From positions 18,242,216 through 18,306,215 of the forward strand of contig CM034234.1 of the NCBI GenBank assembly GCA_019916065.1: a stretch of DNA of 64,000 nucleotides, written 5' to 3'. The DNA comes from Vitellaria paradoxa. Lineage: Eukaryota; Streptophyta; Magnoliopsida; Ericales; Sapotaceae. The notes beneath the pieces are model-generated. The model was given only the letters and a program-made list of their open reading frames with translations, searched no databases and had not been told where the DNA came from. This document shows, one piece after another, positions 35,641 through 46,938 of this stretch (the stretch's first letter is position 1; every line of letters begins with the position of its first letter). The translations under genes and the position numbers were made by a program.

Positions 35641-36973
35641 AAAATAATAATTGTAGTAGTTAGTTTTTTTAATCTTTTATTAGTTTTTCCAACTTTCTCT
35701 ATCAAACATAAAATTAACTTTTATTAACTTTTTCTAATTTTTTCAACTCCAATTTTTACCAAAAATCGAACTAATCACCAAAGAATAACGTGCCAACCCA
35801 ACATATAAAGTTGTATTTTTTTTTTGGTGAACCCAGACAAACCTTAATTAATGGACAATTTTAAGTTTGCATTTATACCTTTCATGACATGAACTTTTAA
35901 TTATAATGATTTGAAATGAAATAAACTATTTTCTTATTTAATTAAGCTATACAATAAATTAAAATTTATTTTTATATAATTGCTATAAATATAAATATAA
36001 ATAAATTTTATTTTAGTCTTTCAAAAATTTTTTTCTTAGATAAAATCCACAAAGATGAAAATATGACAATTTATAAATTTAAAATTTAATTGCCTTTACT
36101 TCTATTAACTTTTCTCAGTAATCTTAAATTCAAAATAAAATCATTGATATTTATTTTTTCTCACCATTCATGTAGAGAAAACAAAATAAAATTTATTTAT
36201 CAAACAAATAGTAAGTATCTTTCTTTTCAAACTTCAATTGAATTTTTTACGATAACAAATATTTAAAAAAAAAATCTAGAATTAAAAATTTTTATCATAA
36301 TAAAGTAATTCATTTGCACAAGTGAATTATTTCAAAAAGTTTAGATTGTAATTATCTACCCATTTATCAAAATATCTAAAAAAAAAAACTAGTAAGTTGC
36401 ATTTTGTATATACTTTTTACAAAATAGCTTCTATTATAAAATAAAAATATTCTATAACATTATAACTATGCCTCAAATTGGATTTAATAAAGACTTTAAT
36501 GACATTTTAAGTATGGAAAACATATATGACAAAAATATGGATAATTATGTAATTTTAATTAATAAAAAATAAAATAGGATGTATAAGATTATTTAGTGAA
36601 GTATAAATAAACTCACACCAGAGAAAATACACACGCACACACATATATATATTTTCCCTGTTCATCGAAAAGCCTAAAAAAAAAAAAAAAAGTTTGTAGG
36701 ATTCAATTCTTGGTTCAGAATTGAGAGACGAACCCCACTAAATTATCTGCCACAATTCTGTGTCCTGCAAGCAATGAATATGGGTAAAAGTTCTTTCAAC
36801 CTGTCTGTTTCTTTCCCTCCCACCCCCATTGGAAACAGTTCTTTTAAAGTCAGTGTTGTTAAGGAGACAACTCCTCTGTAATCTGCTAGTCTCTTAACCC
36901 TATAAACTGGAAGCCCAAAAAAGGCACTGCAATCAGCTCAAGAAAGGTGCCCTTTGCGCACCCAAGAACCGAC

Positions 36974-37003
36974 CCCTCCCCCCCCCCCCCCAAAAAAAAA
37001 AAG
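36974..37003. repeat. C-run followed by A-run
   Basis: A run of about 15 C followed by about 11 A in the region 3' of the Nudix gene. Similar C-then-A runs occur at 38226-38242 and 38981-39003. Confidence 0.8.
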
Positions 37004-37029
37004 AATTCTGGTTGGGTGACAAAAATGGT

Positions 37030-40000
37030 CTAAGAAACATCATGAGTCTCATCCGGATTCACATCCTTAATAATGGTGCTTATCATACCATTAGCATGCC
37101 ACTTGGAAAAACCATCCTCAAGAGCCTCCCGCATCCATGGATGCCTGCAACAATCGATAGCTTCTGGAACTGTTAACCAAGTCCTCCGTCGAGTGCTCTG
37201 CTCCGGCCAACACTCTAGCTCCTCCTTCACAAGCAAAGCAAACATGGCAGCTTTACACAAGCCTTCGGGACTGAACTCGTCTTGGAGCGTTTTGCTTTTG
37301 AAATCGTAATAGCCCAGGAAATGCTGTTTCACAGGTTGACGATTTTTAATCAAATTATGCAATCACAGCGCCATGACATGCAAAAATATGTAATTAGTGA
37401 CTCCCTGGTTTTGGTTGACCCAATAGGTAAGCAAGTTAGTGCGACATTGCGAATACACAAAACGAGAAAGATGACACATAGTTTAGGTCCCGTCATTTGG
37501 AGAAAAATTAGTCAAAAAAACACCAACTTACGGTGTTTTATATGTTTGGTTAAAAACCAAAAGTTGGTGTTTTACCTACATGATAGGTTGCTAACACACC
37601 AATTTTTGTCTATGTGACGAGGGTAATAATAGTCATTTCACTTTAACCCAATTCAAAAGTTACCAAATTTTTTACCAAACATACAACAAGTTGCCAAAAG
37701 TTGTCAAAAGTTATTAAAAATTTTTATTTATTTTACCAAACACACCAAAAGTTTCACTTCTCAAAAATTACCAATAGTTAAGTTGTGACTTCCAAACAGG
37801 GCCTAAGACCTTTGAGACAGCAAGAGTTATTGTTTTATTAGATAAAACCAGGTGAATTTGAAAGTGAATTCGCCCTCTTACCAGTAAATCCCCTCGTACT
37901 CCAGCTTCTTCTAAAGCTTCACGTCGTGCTGCCTCCTCAACAGTTTCATCATTTTCCCATCCGCCCTGTGATGGAGAATTTTTAGAAACAAAATTAAAGA
38001 CGATAGTTTTATCAACAGAAGTACGAGATCATTATATCTAATATTATGAACTTAAAAAGGGAATAATTAAGAAAAAATGGTATGATATGTGTGATAAATC
38101 ATACCACTTACGGGCGCTCTTTCATTTTGTAAGCTCACAGGTGCAAGTGCATAATGGGTTACTAATGAAAGAAGAAACAATTGTGTTTGTATCAATCCGG
38201 TAATATGCAATACAAAACAGAGACACCCCCCCCCAAAAAAAAGTGCAACGTTAAACCTTAAATGTAATGGTAATTGCACGATGGTTTGTTCGTTTACTTA
38301 CTAATTTAATAGGATAAAAGTTTGATTTCATGAAATTGAAACAAAGCTGTTCTTGTTATTGAACTTTTTAAGTGCTATATTTGCCAGACACAGCCTTAAG
38401 TCTTTGTCATGGATGGGAAGGGAAAAAATTTAACTTTTTAATAACTACCTTTTTAATTTTTCGTTAATTTGACATTTTTATCCTTCAATGTCTAAAAGAA
38501 GTTTCAAATGTAAGAAGGTAAATTTGGTCATTTTAGAAAAACCAAAAACCTAGTAGCTGGTAGCTCCCAAACGATCAGTTTTAGACTTCCCAGAACACTA
38601 AAGACAAGACAAATAGAGAAAAATGACTGCGGCAGGGGGCAGTGCAAGCGCAAAGCATGGGTTGTTTAAGTGAAGGCCCCTCACAACACCTCGCTACATG
38701 TACCTAGTTATGAAGTACTATCTTCCATGAAGTCCAATCTGGTGGCCTGAAATCATGCTTTTTTCTCGTTGTCTTCCCTACTCCAACATAGATCAAGTTA
38801 GTAGCCCTTCAGTACTTTCATAAACAAATTCACTTCGTTTTACCTTTGAATGGTGCCACTCCACAAATGCTTTCATTTTTCATTGTATTTTTTAATTGCA
38901 ACAATATTCATCAATCCCAACATCATCATTCCAAATATCCCTCTTTAAAATTTTTATCATTTCATGCCATACAGCATCCCTCCCCCCCCCCCCAAAAAAA
39001 AGAGTTATATCTTTTAGAACATTGTTAAGATTGGGATTCATTATCCAGTGGGGCCAATCATCCTTCATTTGACTTGCGAAAATGACTTCAGATATCTAAT
39101 CCGAAAGAGATTGAAGTCCCACAAAATTATGGATATAACATCCCACCAAGGGGTAGTATGCTCGGTCTGGATATAAGGGATATGATAATATGATAATATA
39201 ATTATTATTTTACCCTCCAAGCCAAAAAAGGATTTGTTTTCTTCCAAGATCAACGGTTCAAAATTATATTGGTGTCAAATCTTCTATCAAATCATGTGTC
39301 TTATCTCACTTTATATCCTACCAATCAAGCACTAAAAAAATAATTTCACATAAATTTATTAATCCCATGTTATATCTAATCCTACACGACCTCACATATC
39401 ATGTATGGTATTATTTATCTTGCATCATCCAATCCTCCTAGTCAAACATAGCATTAGATTCTTAAATGTCTCCATAATCTTGAATTAGAATGTCCTCAAA
39501 TTGCTTTCTTTAAATGGTGTGTGATCCATGGGAAGATTCAAAATACTTATAATCTCATTGCAAAAGGAAAGACTATAGTGAATAGAAGTGTTTAACATGA
39601 ATTATAAAACAATTGAGCATCTTATTGTTCATTTTCAGCTGGCTCATACTTTTGGGGATGTGGCTTTATCCTGTTTCGGAATTGGATTGGTTTGCTTAAA
39701 AGCAAAGCATGCATTTGATGAGGCTTGGTGGGGCTAAAGTTAGAAAAAGTAGGAGGAAATCTTCGACATTAGTTATGTTTTGCATTGGATGGTTGATTTG
39801 GAGCGATAGGAACTGAAAGTCTTCTCAAGACAAAGAATTATTCTTGCACAAGTGGTTTAGTGACTGGAACTAAGGGATTCAATGAAGTAATTCAACCTGC
39901 CTAGAGAGACAGACAGTACCCAAAAAAGCCAACCAAGACATGTTCGTACAAGTACAATCAGGAGCCTCACACCAGCCGACAATACGAAGACATTGCCGCT

Positions 40001-43000
40001 ACTTGGTCAGACGTATCCACACCAACAACAAATCAAAGGCACGCAGAGTTGGCCACCTGGCAGAACCACCGTCTTAGGCGTGTGAAAGCCAGCCCTCTTG
40101 TCTTGATCCTTCCCTATAAATACCCCTCTACCAGTAACATTTAAGACTACTCTTTCCCAATTCTGGCAACAGCTTCACCTCTGTGATCACTCTCTCTCTC
40201 TCTCTCATTTCGGGATGCCTTAGCTCTCACCCAACTCGTCTCAGCAGTAAATTCTGCCATTGAAGATGACTGATATTGTTCCTAACCGATCAGATTGTCC
40301 AGCTCGACACCAATTCCCCACAATGCTCATGGAATATGTCAAGAAAGAACATTGTAATTCATACGCAAGTTTCAAATTTTCAATTACATAACTGCAGTCC
40401 CAAGAGAACAGATAGGATAGCTAATCTAAGCTCAAGACATGAACATGAACTAAAATTCTTGATTTTATAAATTCTTAATAGTAATCACAAGACTACCAAA
40501 AAATAAATAAATGGTAAGCCCAGTATACCCACCACCCTTCTGTGTCAATGATTATTTTAACAGCTTATTGAAATCATAACAAACCAAGTTTGAGTTGAAT
40601 AGGTTTCTAACACCTTTAAGGCTTGCTATTCCATTTTTATGGTGATGGCATCCCTTGATTTTTTTTTTTGAGTAAAATTTCTTATTTATTAAAAAAAATA
40701 TGATAAAAACTTACTACTTTCACGTTTTTATCTGGTTGTTATAAACAAAGACAATCCATCACACCTAGCAAAAGAATATCAGACAACTACTAGCAATCTA
40801 TTTGTGCTTTATCCATGGATTATATAAGAGGGTTAATATCCAAATGTGAAAATAGGAAAAATAAATTGAAAATTGCATCTATGAGAAGACACATTACTCT
40901 ATAGAAATTCAAGGAAAAGCCGACCTTTCAATACTAAATTTTACATGGAATATTATATAAGACACTTAACTATAAGTCACGAATACAATATTCAAATTTG
41001 TACCTTCGGAAAGAGAAGACCTGGTCCACTAGTTGAGTTGATCATTAGTACCTCAACCACCTCCTCAGATGTATCACCATTATTTTCTACAGAATTCCTA
41101 TACTTGAAAGGAATACACCTGTGAAGAACAATACTGGTCAGAATAGAGAGTTAATATTTGGCATGTGCATTAAAATATTACAATCAGCCAGCTCTCACTT
41201 CAAGACCCTTTTTTTTTCTTTTTCTTTTTTTTGGTGGAATAAAAAAAACAAATTTCACATCTCTTAGCTCCACTGTATTAACAAAATCTCAAAAAAAAAT
41301 AAAAATAAAAATGAAGAAGAAGAAGAAGAAAGGAAGAAAGGTTTGATTAAAGGACGGGCTCATTGCCCCTAAAGCCTGATTGCACAATATGACTAAAGAA
41401 TTGCTCCTCAATAAGGGCCTATAACTTCACTACCATCAAAAAATTAGGGGTCATTTGGTTCATTTTTCTCTTTTCTATTTTCTGTTTTTGTTTTCTATTT
41501 TCTGTTTTGAACTCATTTTTCATTTTGTACCTTTGAAAATAAGGAAAACAGCTCAAAATTTATTTGGTCACTTGTGTTTTCAAAATTTGTTTTCGAAAAT
41601 TGAAAATGAGTTTACATATGAAATGAAAAATGATAAAAAGTCGTTCTGAGAATTTTTAACAAAAAACAAAGAAAATCTCAAAACAAGGAAAACAGATTAT
41701 TTTTTGTTTCCTTGTTTTGAGTTTTTAACACATAAAACGAAAACAGAAAATAGAAAACAAAAAAGTAAACCAAATGCCACCTTAGTGATTCCTTTCACCT
41801 AAATGATCCACCTCACGCACACAAGGTACAAAGCCCAAGCTTTCCTTCTCCTCATCCCCACTCACAGTTCTTCTAGGAAAACATAATGTATCCCAAAAAG
41901 ATTCAAAACTATAATTGACTCCTCTTTCAAAGATAACCTACCATGGTTGCCTCATTAGCCACAAAAACTCTATGGAATTGAGTAAGCCATCACTAGAGTC
42001 TACAACTTACACTGAAAAATGAATACAAAATTTAAACCCCTTTGATTGTACCATAACAACAATTCTAAATTTATTAATTAAATACCTTGGCGATTCCAAA
42101 TCCCCATTCTAGATTTATTAAGCATTATAACTTTTCACACCTCTAGTTGTAGTGAAAGGAATTGTCAACGACATAAAATACACCGGAAAACTTGACAACG
42201 TGCCTTTGATTAATATGAAGTCCCCAAAAGAAAATCTAAATAACACAAATGGAGAAACCCCATTCTACAACCAAAGATATAAGCAAGGCTCCAACTATTT
42301 GTCATGTCCCCAATAAGGATCATTGCAAACCTTACAAAATAATCACCTTTAATCATCAAATTGCATCAAAATAAAGAATGAATAAAAAATGGCCTAGCAA
42401 CTCTTCCTTTGACTCATAGAAAACAATGGTTTTATCTATGTACAGTAAATGTGACACATTAAATAATTAACCCTCAAAGTTTTTGAGATTGCATGTGATG
42501 TCTCCGAGATAGAGATACAAGATGTTTTGAGTCAAGAGAGTCGGCTGATTGCATTTTTATTGAAAAACTCAATGAATTTAAAAAGCAATACCCTACATAT
42601 GATAAAGAGTTGTTTGTAACTATGCATGCTCAGGGGAATGGGAACTATTACCACTTGCCACAAGAAGTTGTCTTACACTCTGACCACTAGGCACTTGAAA
42701 ACCTTCTTCTCAAAGAAATTGAGAAATAAACATGCTTCATTGGTAGAGTTTCTTTAAGAGTATACATTTGTTCTTCATCACTGGACTAGCGTACAGAATA
42801 AGGTCGCAGATGCCTTGACTAAAAATCCTCATCTTATGGTCCATATGTGTCAGTGTCATAGGTTTTGATAGGCTTGAGGCTTAATTTTAGACAACATCCA
42901 AAGTGGTAACCGTTGTGAGTTTGTTGATTTTATTATTCAAGATGGATACTTATTTTGTGGGTCCAAGCTGTGCATTGCTCGTACCATTGTCCAAGATTTT

Positions 43001-45019
43001 CTAGTTTTGGAGGTATATGCATGTGGATTAACAAGTTATTCTGCTAGGGATAGGACTATTACTTTAGTCAAAGATAGGTTTTACTAGCCATTTTTAAAGT
43101 AAGATGTGGCAAGAATTGTTTTCCGATGTTGCATGTGTTAGCTAGTAAGGTTAAGAAGCAGAACACCGAGATATAGATACCATTACTTATCCCGCATGCA
43201 TCTTGGTAGGATGTAAATATGGATTTTGTGCTTTGCTTAGGTAAGACTACTAAAGGCCATGATTACATTTGTGAAGTGATAGATTGATTTTCTAAGATGG
43301 CCCACTTTATAACTTACACTAAAATAGTTGATAGTTCATGTGGCTAAATTTTTTTAGAGAGCCTTCATGGCTGTCCCATTTCCTTAATGTTGGATAGAAA
43401 TGTCAAGTTTGTGAGTTATTTTTGAAAGACGCCGTGGAAGCTATTTGAGACCCAATCATCTGTTTCTCATCTCCAAATTGACGGGCAATCTAAGATTGTT
43501 ATCCGATGTTTAGGTATTTAGTTAGGGAACTTGGAATTTGTTAATCACTGCTGCAAAATTTGCTTACAATAGTTCTATCGATGGGTCCACTAGTAAGAGT
43601 TATTTTGAGTGTGTTCATGGTTTTATCTCTCCAGCCCATTGACCTTATCCCATTGCCATCTGATGAAAACTCATCTCAATCCCCTAATTTTTTGCCCAAT
43701 ATATTCATGATATCTATACTAATTTTTGAAGTTAAATTATAACAAGTTACTTAGATTGTAAACTAACAAGTTACTTAGATTGAACTTGGTGGCTTTTTGT
43801 TCTATCTTTGGTGCCAGTCATTACAAAACTTTAGCGGCATGATATAGAGTAGATTGCCGATGTGTTTTAATTTTGAGATCATAATTTCTTCTCAGAAGCA
43901 CATTCAGCATTTTCATATCAAGTGGACAAATCTACCGAACTCTGCTGCTATCTGGATTACCGAGGAAGAGTCTTGCCGCCTTGATTTGGTGCTTTTCAAG
44001 CAATATTTTGCTGTTAGTCTGTGAAGCAGAATTCTTTTCAACCCAAAGTGAATGCTGGGGACTATAATGGGCATTTCCTTCACAAATATTTCTGGTAGAG
44101 ATGCAATATGAATTTGATAGATTTATTTTAGGTTTTGAAAATTTTTGAGGGTTTATTTTATTCATTTTCCTTAGTTGTTGGGATTTTAGGAATTTGATTT
44201 GATTTTCTCATAACTAGCCTACATTAAGGGATTGTTATTTGTTAGTTTTTGAATGGATTGAATTAAGTACTGAGTTTAGCGGTACTATTCTTTATCTCTC
44301 GTGTCCTTAACTTTCCTATGCTACAGGATAAAACCTTGTAGTAGGGTCACAAACTAGATGGTGTTTGAAATAAACAATTCTGTTTGCACAATTTTCCAAA
44401 CCCTTATGCGCAAAATTGCAAACAGTTAACAGGCAATGTCAATCCCGCATTGACTATTCTCTTAGCCGTGAGTGGTTGCTGTAGAAATTCAGAAAGCAAG
44501 AGAAGGACAAAAAATTAATAAATAAATAAAAATAAAATAAAATGAAAAAAATAAAGAAACTTTGGGCAAACTGAAACAAAATTTAACTAGGAGTAAGGAG
44601 ATTGGTTTGTCTAAAAGGTGCAAATCAATTTTAAATCCGAAACACAAACAAATTATTCACAAACATGACACCTTTGTCGTTAAATCATTTCTTATAGATT
44701 GACTAGTCTAAACACAGCCATTCCCAAAATATCCCTCGATCCGGATCCCAGAGAGAATGAAGAAAAAAGGCACGGTTTTGAATAGTTCTTAAAAGCAAAA
44801 CCATTATTTTCTTTAGCACTTCCCATTCGTTTCCCACAATCTGACCGAACCAAACAGAACAGAATCCAATGGAGTAGAATCCAAACAAAACATATATATA
44901 AATATATATATATAAGTGTGTGTGTAAAGAGAGAGAGAGAGAGAGTACCCGGCTATGAGGCGGAAACCGGCCTCATAGCGCTGCTGAAGACGACCAGTGC
45001 GGGCCACCAATTCAGACAT
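37030..45019 (-). CDS. NUDT16: Nudix hydrolase, NUDT16-like, 4 exons
   Basis: Exons on the minus strand: 44949-45019, 41004-41118, 37882-37965, 37030-37323. All splice sites are GT-AG and frames join cleanly to a 187-residue protein, the usual size for this clade. The start (MSELVARTGRLQQRYEAG) is typical of plant NUDT12/13/16 proteins. The Nudix box lies in exon 3, starting at Gly63: GGWENDETVEEAARREALEE, with the catalytic REx2EE core around Arg77-Glu82. Exon 4 has the clade's EFSPEGLCKAAMFAL and WLTVPEAI blocks. Nudix enzymes cleave nucleoside diphosphates linked to another group; this clade is linked to diphosphoinositol polyphosphate or nucleotide clearing and may be mitochondrial. The exact substrate cannot be read from sequence. 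Introns 1 (3.8 kb) and 2 (3.0 kb) are swollen by transposon remains. Confidence 0.93.
37483..37806. mobile_element. hAT-like MITE in Nudix gene intron 3
   Basis: Starts TTAGGTCCCGTCATTTGG; the right end reversed reads TTAGGCCCTGTTTGG. About 324 bp, AT-rich, no coding potential. The intron is only 558 bp, so most of it is this element. Confidence 0.6.
38396..38590 (+). repeat. dispersed AT-rich element, copy 3
   Basis: Same block order as 32357-32572: TAACTTTTTAATAACTACC, GTTAATTTGACATTTTTATCC, AAATTTGGTCATTTTAGAAA. It lies in Nudix intron 2. Confidence 0.5.
39630..39880 (+). mobile_element. LINE (L1-type) fragment in Nudix intron 2
   Basis: The forward strand reads, with stops and frame changes, like the zinc-knuckle end of a plant LINE reverse transcriptase ORF: a VHFQLAHTFGDVALSCF stretch followed later by VLHWMVDLER. 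There is no complete domain, and the similarity is judged by eye. Confidence 0.35.
40115..40122 (+). promoter_or_regulatory. TATA-box-like site, possibly from a solo LTR
   Basis: TATAAATA in a CCC context (CCCTATAAATACCCC), inside a less AT-rich block (39900-40260) that ends with a CT repeat. The layout resembles the promoter part of an LTR. No paired LTR or terminal repeats were found. Confidence 0.25.
41445..41784. mobile_element. MITE with about 50-bp inverted ends in Nudix intron 1
   Basis: Left end TAGGGGTCATTTGGTTCA then TTTTCTATTTTCTGTTTTTG. Right end reversed TAAGGTGGCATTTGGTTTAC then GTTTTCTATTTTCTGTTTTC. The arms match closely around a loop with no coding signal. Confidence 0.7.
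42500..44110 (+). mobile_element. decayed Ty3/gypsy chromovirus pol fragment in Nudix intron 1
   Basis: Read on the forward strand with many stops. An RNase H remnant starts near 42520 (VLSQESRLIAF) and passes through the LVEFL and NKVADALTK blocks. An integrase core remnant follows from about 43215 (DFVLCLGKTTKGHDYI, then FSKMAHFITYTK, LMLDRNVKF and QIDGQSKIV). A weak chromodomain-like end lies near 43900-44000. Order and content fit a chromovirus, a different gypsy lineage from the Athila element. It lies opposite in strand to the host gene and is far older than the Athila copy. Confidence 0.7.
44890..44945. repeat. TA, GT and GA repeats next to Nudix exon 1
   Basis: A compound microsatellite (TATA, GTGT, GAGA) ends 3 bp before the exon 1 donor site at 44948. 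Confidence 0.8.
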
Positions 45020-45109
45020 TTCGCTATCCTATGTAACCTTCAACTTCATATACCGCCGCCCTTATCATATCTACGCTTCTAACAATGAACCCATCAACAA
45101 ATAGACTTC

Positions 45110-45113
45110 TTCT

Positions 45114-45195
<82 letters not shown>

Positions 45196-45196
45196 T
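45110..45196. repeat. CT repeat followed by TA repeat upstream of Nudix gene
   Basis: About 58 bp of CT followed by about 27 bp of alternating TA. It lies 90-180 bp upstream of the ATG on the gene strand (GA-rich there), so it may be in the promoter or leader. Confidence 0.85.
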
Positions 45197-45619
45197 TTTA
45201 TATATGTCTCCCGAAAAAACTGTCTCTTTCTCTATATAAGATGAATTCAAACCCACATTATGAATTCAATTGCCGATCTCTCTCTCTCACTGTAAAAATG
45301 AACAATCTCAGTGCCAAATGGACAGAGAGAGACCCAACCAAGAAAGAAGGTTTGAGAAAAGGGAGATGGAAGCAGCTGCCTTTGTTTGTAATGCAGTGTA
45401 GAGAGATAAAAAGGAGAGAGAGAGGGGGGGATGGATGGGGGTTAATAAAGAAGAGAAATGGGCAGCGCATGGATCGGTGGGTTTCTGGTTGGGGGAAGAG
45501 GTCAAGCACAGGGCAGAGCAGAAGTCGGTTGGTTACAAATTTAATACAAGTTGGAAATAGCAACAAAAACCGCCTCGTGGATATCGATTCCATTTGATTT
45601 GCCCCATTTAATGCCCAAA

Positions 45620-46938
45620 CAAACCCGCTTGCGATTTTTAGCCATTAGGCCAGGGGTCCCTCTTTGCAAAGCCTCTCTTCTCCTAACAAGGGGAAAAGAA
45701 CTCCCGGGTGTGCCTCACATCGTTTTGTTGTCAGGTCTAGGGGATGGCATGCTTTGGCTCATTAAATTATGTCACGGTCACCGAACGAACATGAAATACG
45801 ATATCCGTCTCTTTAGATATTTTGTACGAGATTGAGGGTCGGTTGGGCATAAAAAAATCTACAAAAGAATTCTATAAATTTCTAATAATTTTTTATTTTT
45901 AAATTTTCTACCATCACTAATTTTAAAAAATTCTAATATTTTTCAAAAAAAAATCTGAAAATAAGTTAATCATACGTGTAAATTTCTTATACAATCATAT
46001 TTTTCGTGTCAAAAGCTTTCAAATAAGTACTGTTGTCGCTACTTTCTGTAAATTCTTTTAAATCTATGAGAACGGATTTAAAAAACTGTTCTCACGGTTT
46101 GTTATTTAAAAAAAAAATAAAATTAACTTCAAATCACATTTTATCTCAATTTATTTTATTTTTTCTTACTCTAAATGGTTGAAAATTTTTGAAATAAAAT
46201 ATTACAAGAATAATGGTTACTCGAGTAATACTAAAGGGTAATAAGTCATTATACCTATGTTTGAATTAAGAATATAAGTATTATTGATAATAATTATATT
46301 ATATTTAGAAATATTAAGAGAAAATATTATTTAAAAGAGAAAAATAAATGAATGTTTTATAGGGTAAAGAAAAAATGGTATAATTTCTCCATTACTTTTA
46401 GTTACCCACCTCATCCGCCAATAATAATTTATCCCTATAAGAAAGTAATAGTTACCCCTTCTTTCAAATTAATATAATGAAGAAGAAAATTATCCTAATA
46501 AAATCCATCCTTTACTTCCAAAATAAACATGCCATTAAAAGAAAAAGCATAGTAAGTCATGCTAATTGTGCTTTTATTTATTTATTTATTTTTTAGTGTG
46601 TTTGAAATTATATAAATTAGTATAAATTTATAAAAGTTGTACTCTCATAAATTGTATTGTGAGTAAAAATTACGAATTTTGTAAAAGTTTATAGAGATTA
46701 AAAGAAATCCAAACAATTTGTAATTATTTAAAATGATTACGTGTAAATAGGCCCAACTCTTTTTTTTTTTTGGGATTCGAACTCTTAGATGGGTGTTTGA
46801 AATTGTATAAATTAATATAAATTTATGAAAATTATAATTTCATAATTTGTGTAGTCAGTAGAAAATTTAAATTTTATAAAAATTTGTACATTTTTGAAGA
46901 GAAAATGGGAGCTCCAAACACCCCAAATCTTCTATGAA
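45620..46938. other. gene-free stretch with AT-rich repeats
   Basis: No coding region is supported. Two short elements with TGTTTGAAATT ends (about 46597-46755 and 46792-46926) are near copies of each other: both contain TATAAATTA(G/A)TATAAATTTA. A fragment at 46760-46778, reversed, has a B-box-like GAGTTCGAATCCC followed by an A-run, so it may be the tail of a SINE. The segment 46200-46560 shares TTACTTCCAAAATAAA with 63100-63350, suggesting another dispersed family. Confidence 0.5.

Larger units (their letters stand above)
32065..36700. other. intergenic AT-rich DNA with MITEs and a SINE
   Basis: No host coding region is supported between MAP70 and the Nudix gene. The DNA is built largely of short AT-rich elements with GTTTGG-type ends, of which the clearest are listed separately. 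Positions 34900-35130 are more mixed in base composition and end in a CT-rich run, but the frames there show no domain. Confidence 0.45.

Noticed and set aside
45085..45597. 170-codon open frame starting in the CT and TA repeats
   Set aside because: Its first third is translated microsatellite, and no domain follows. It lies in the upstream region of the Nudix gene.
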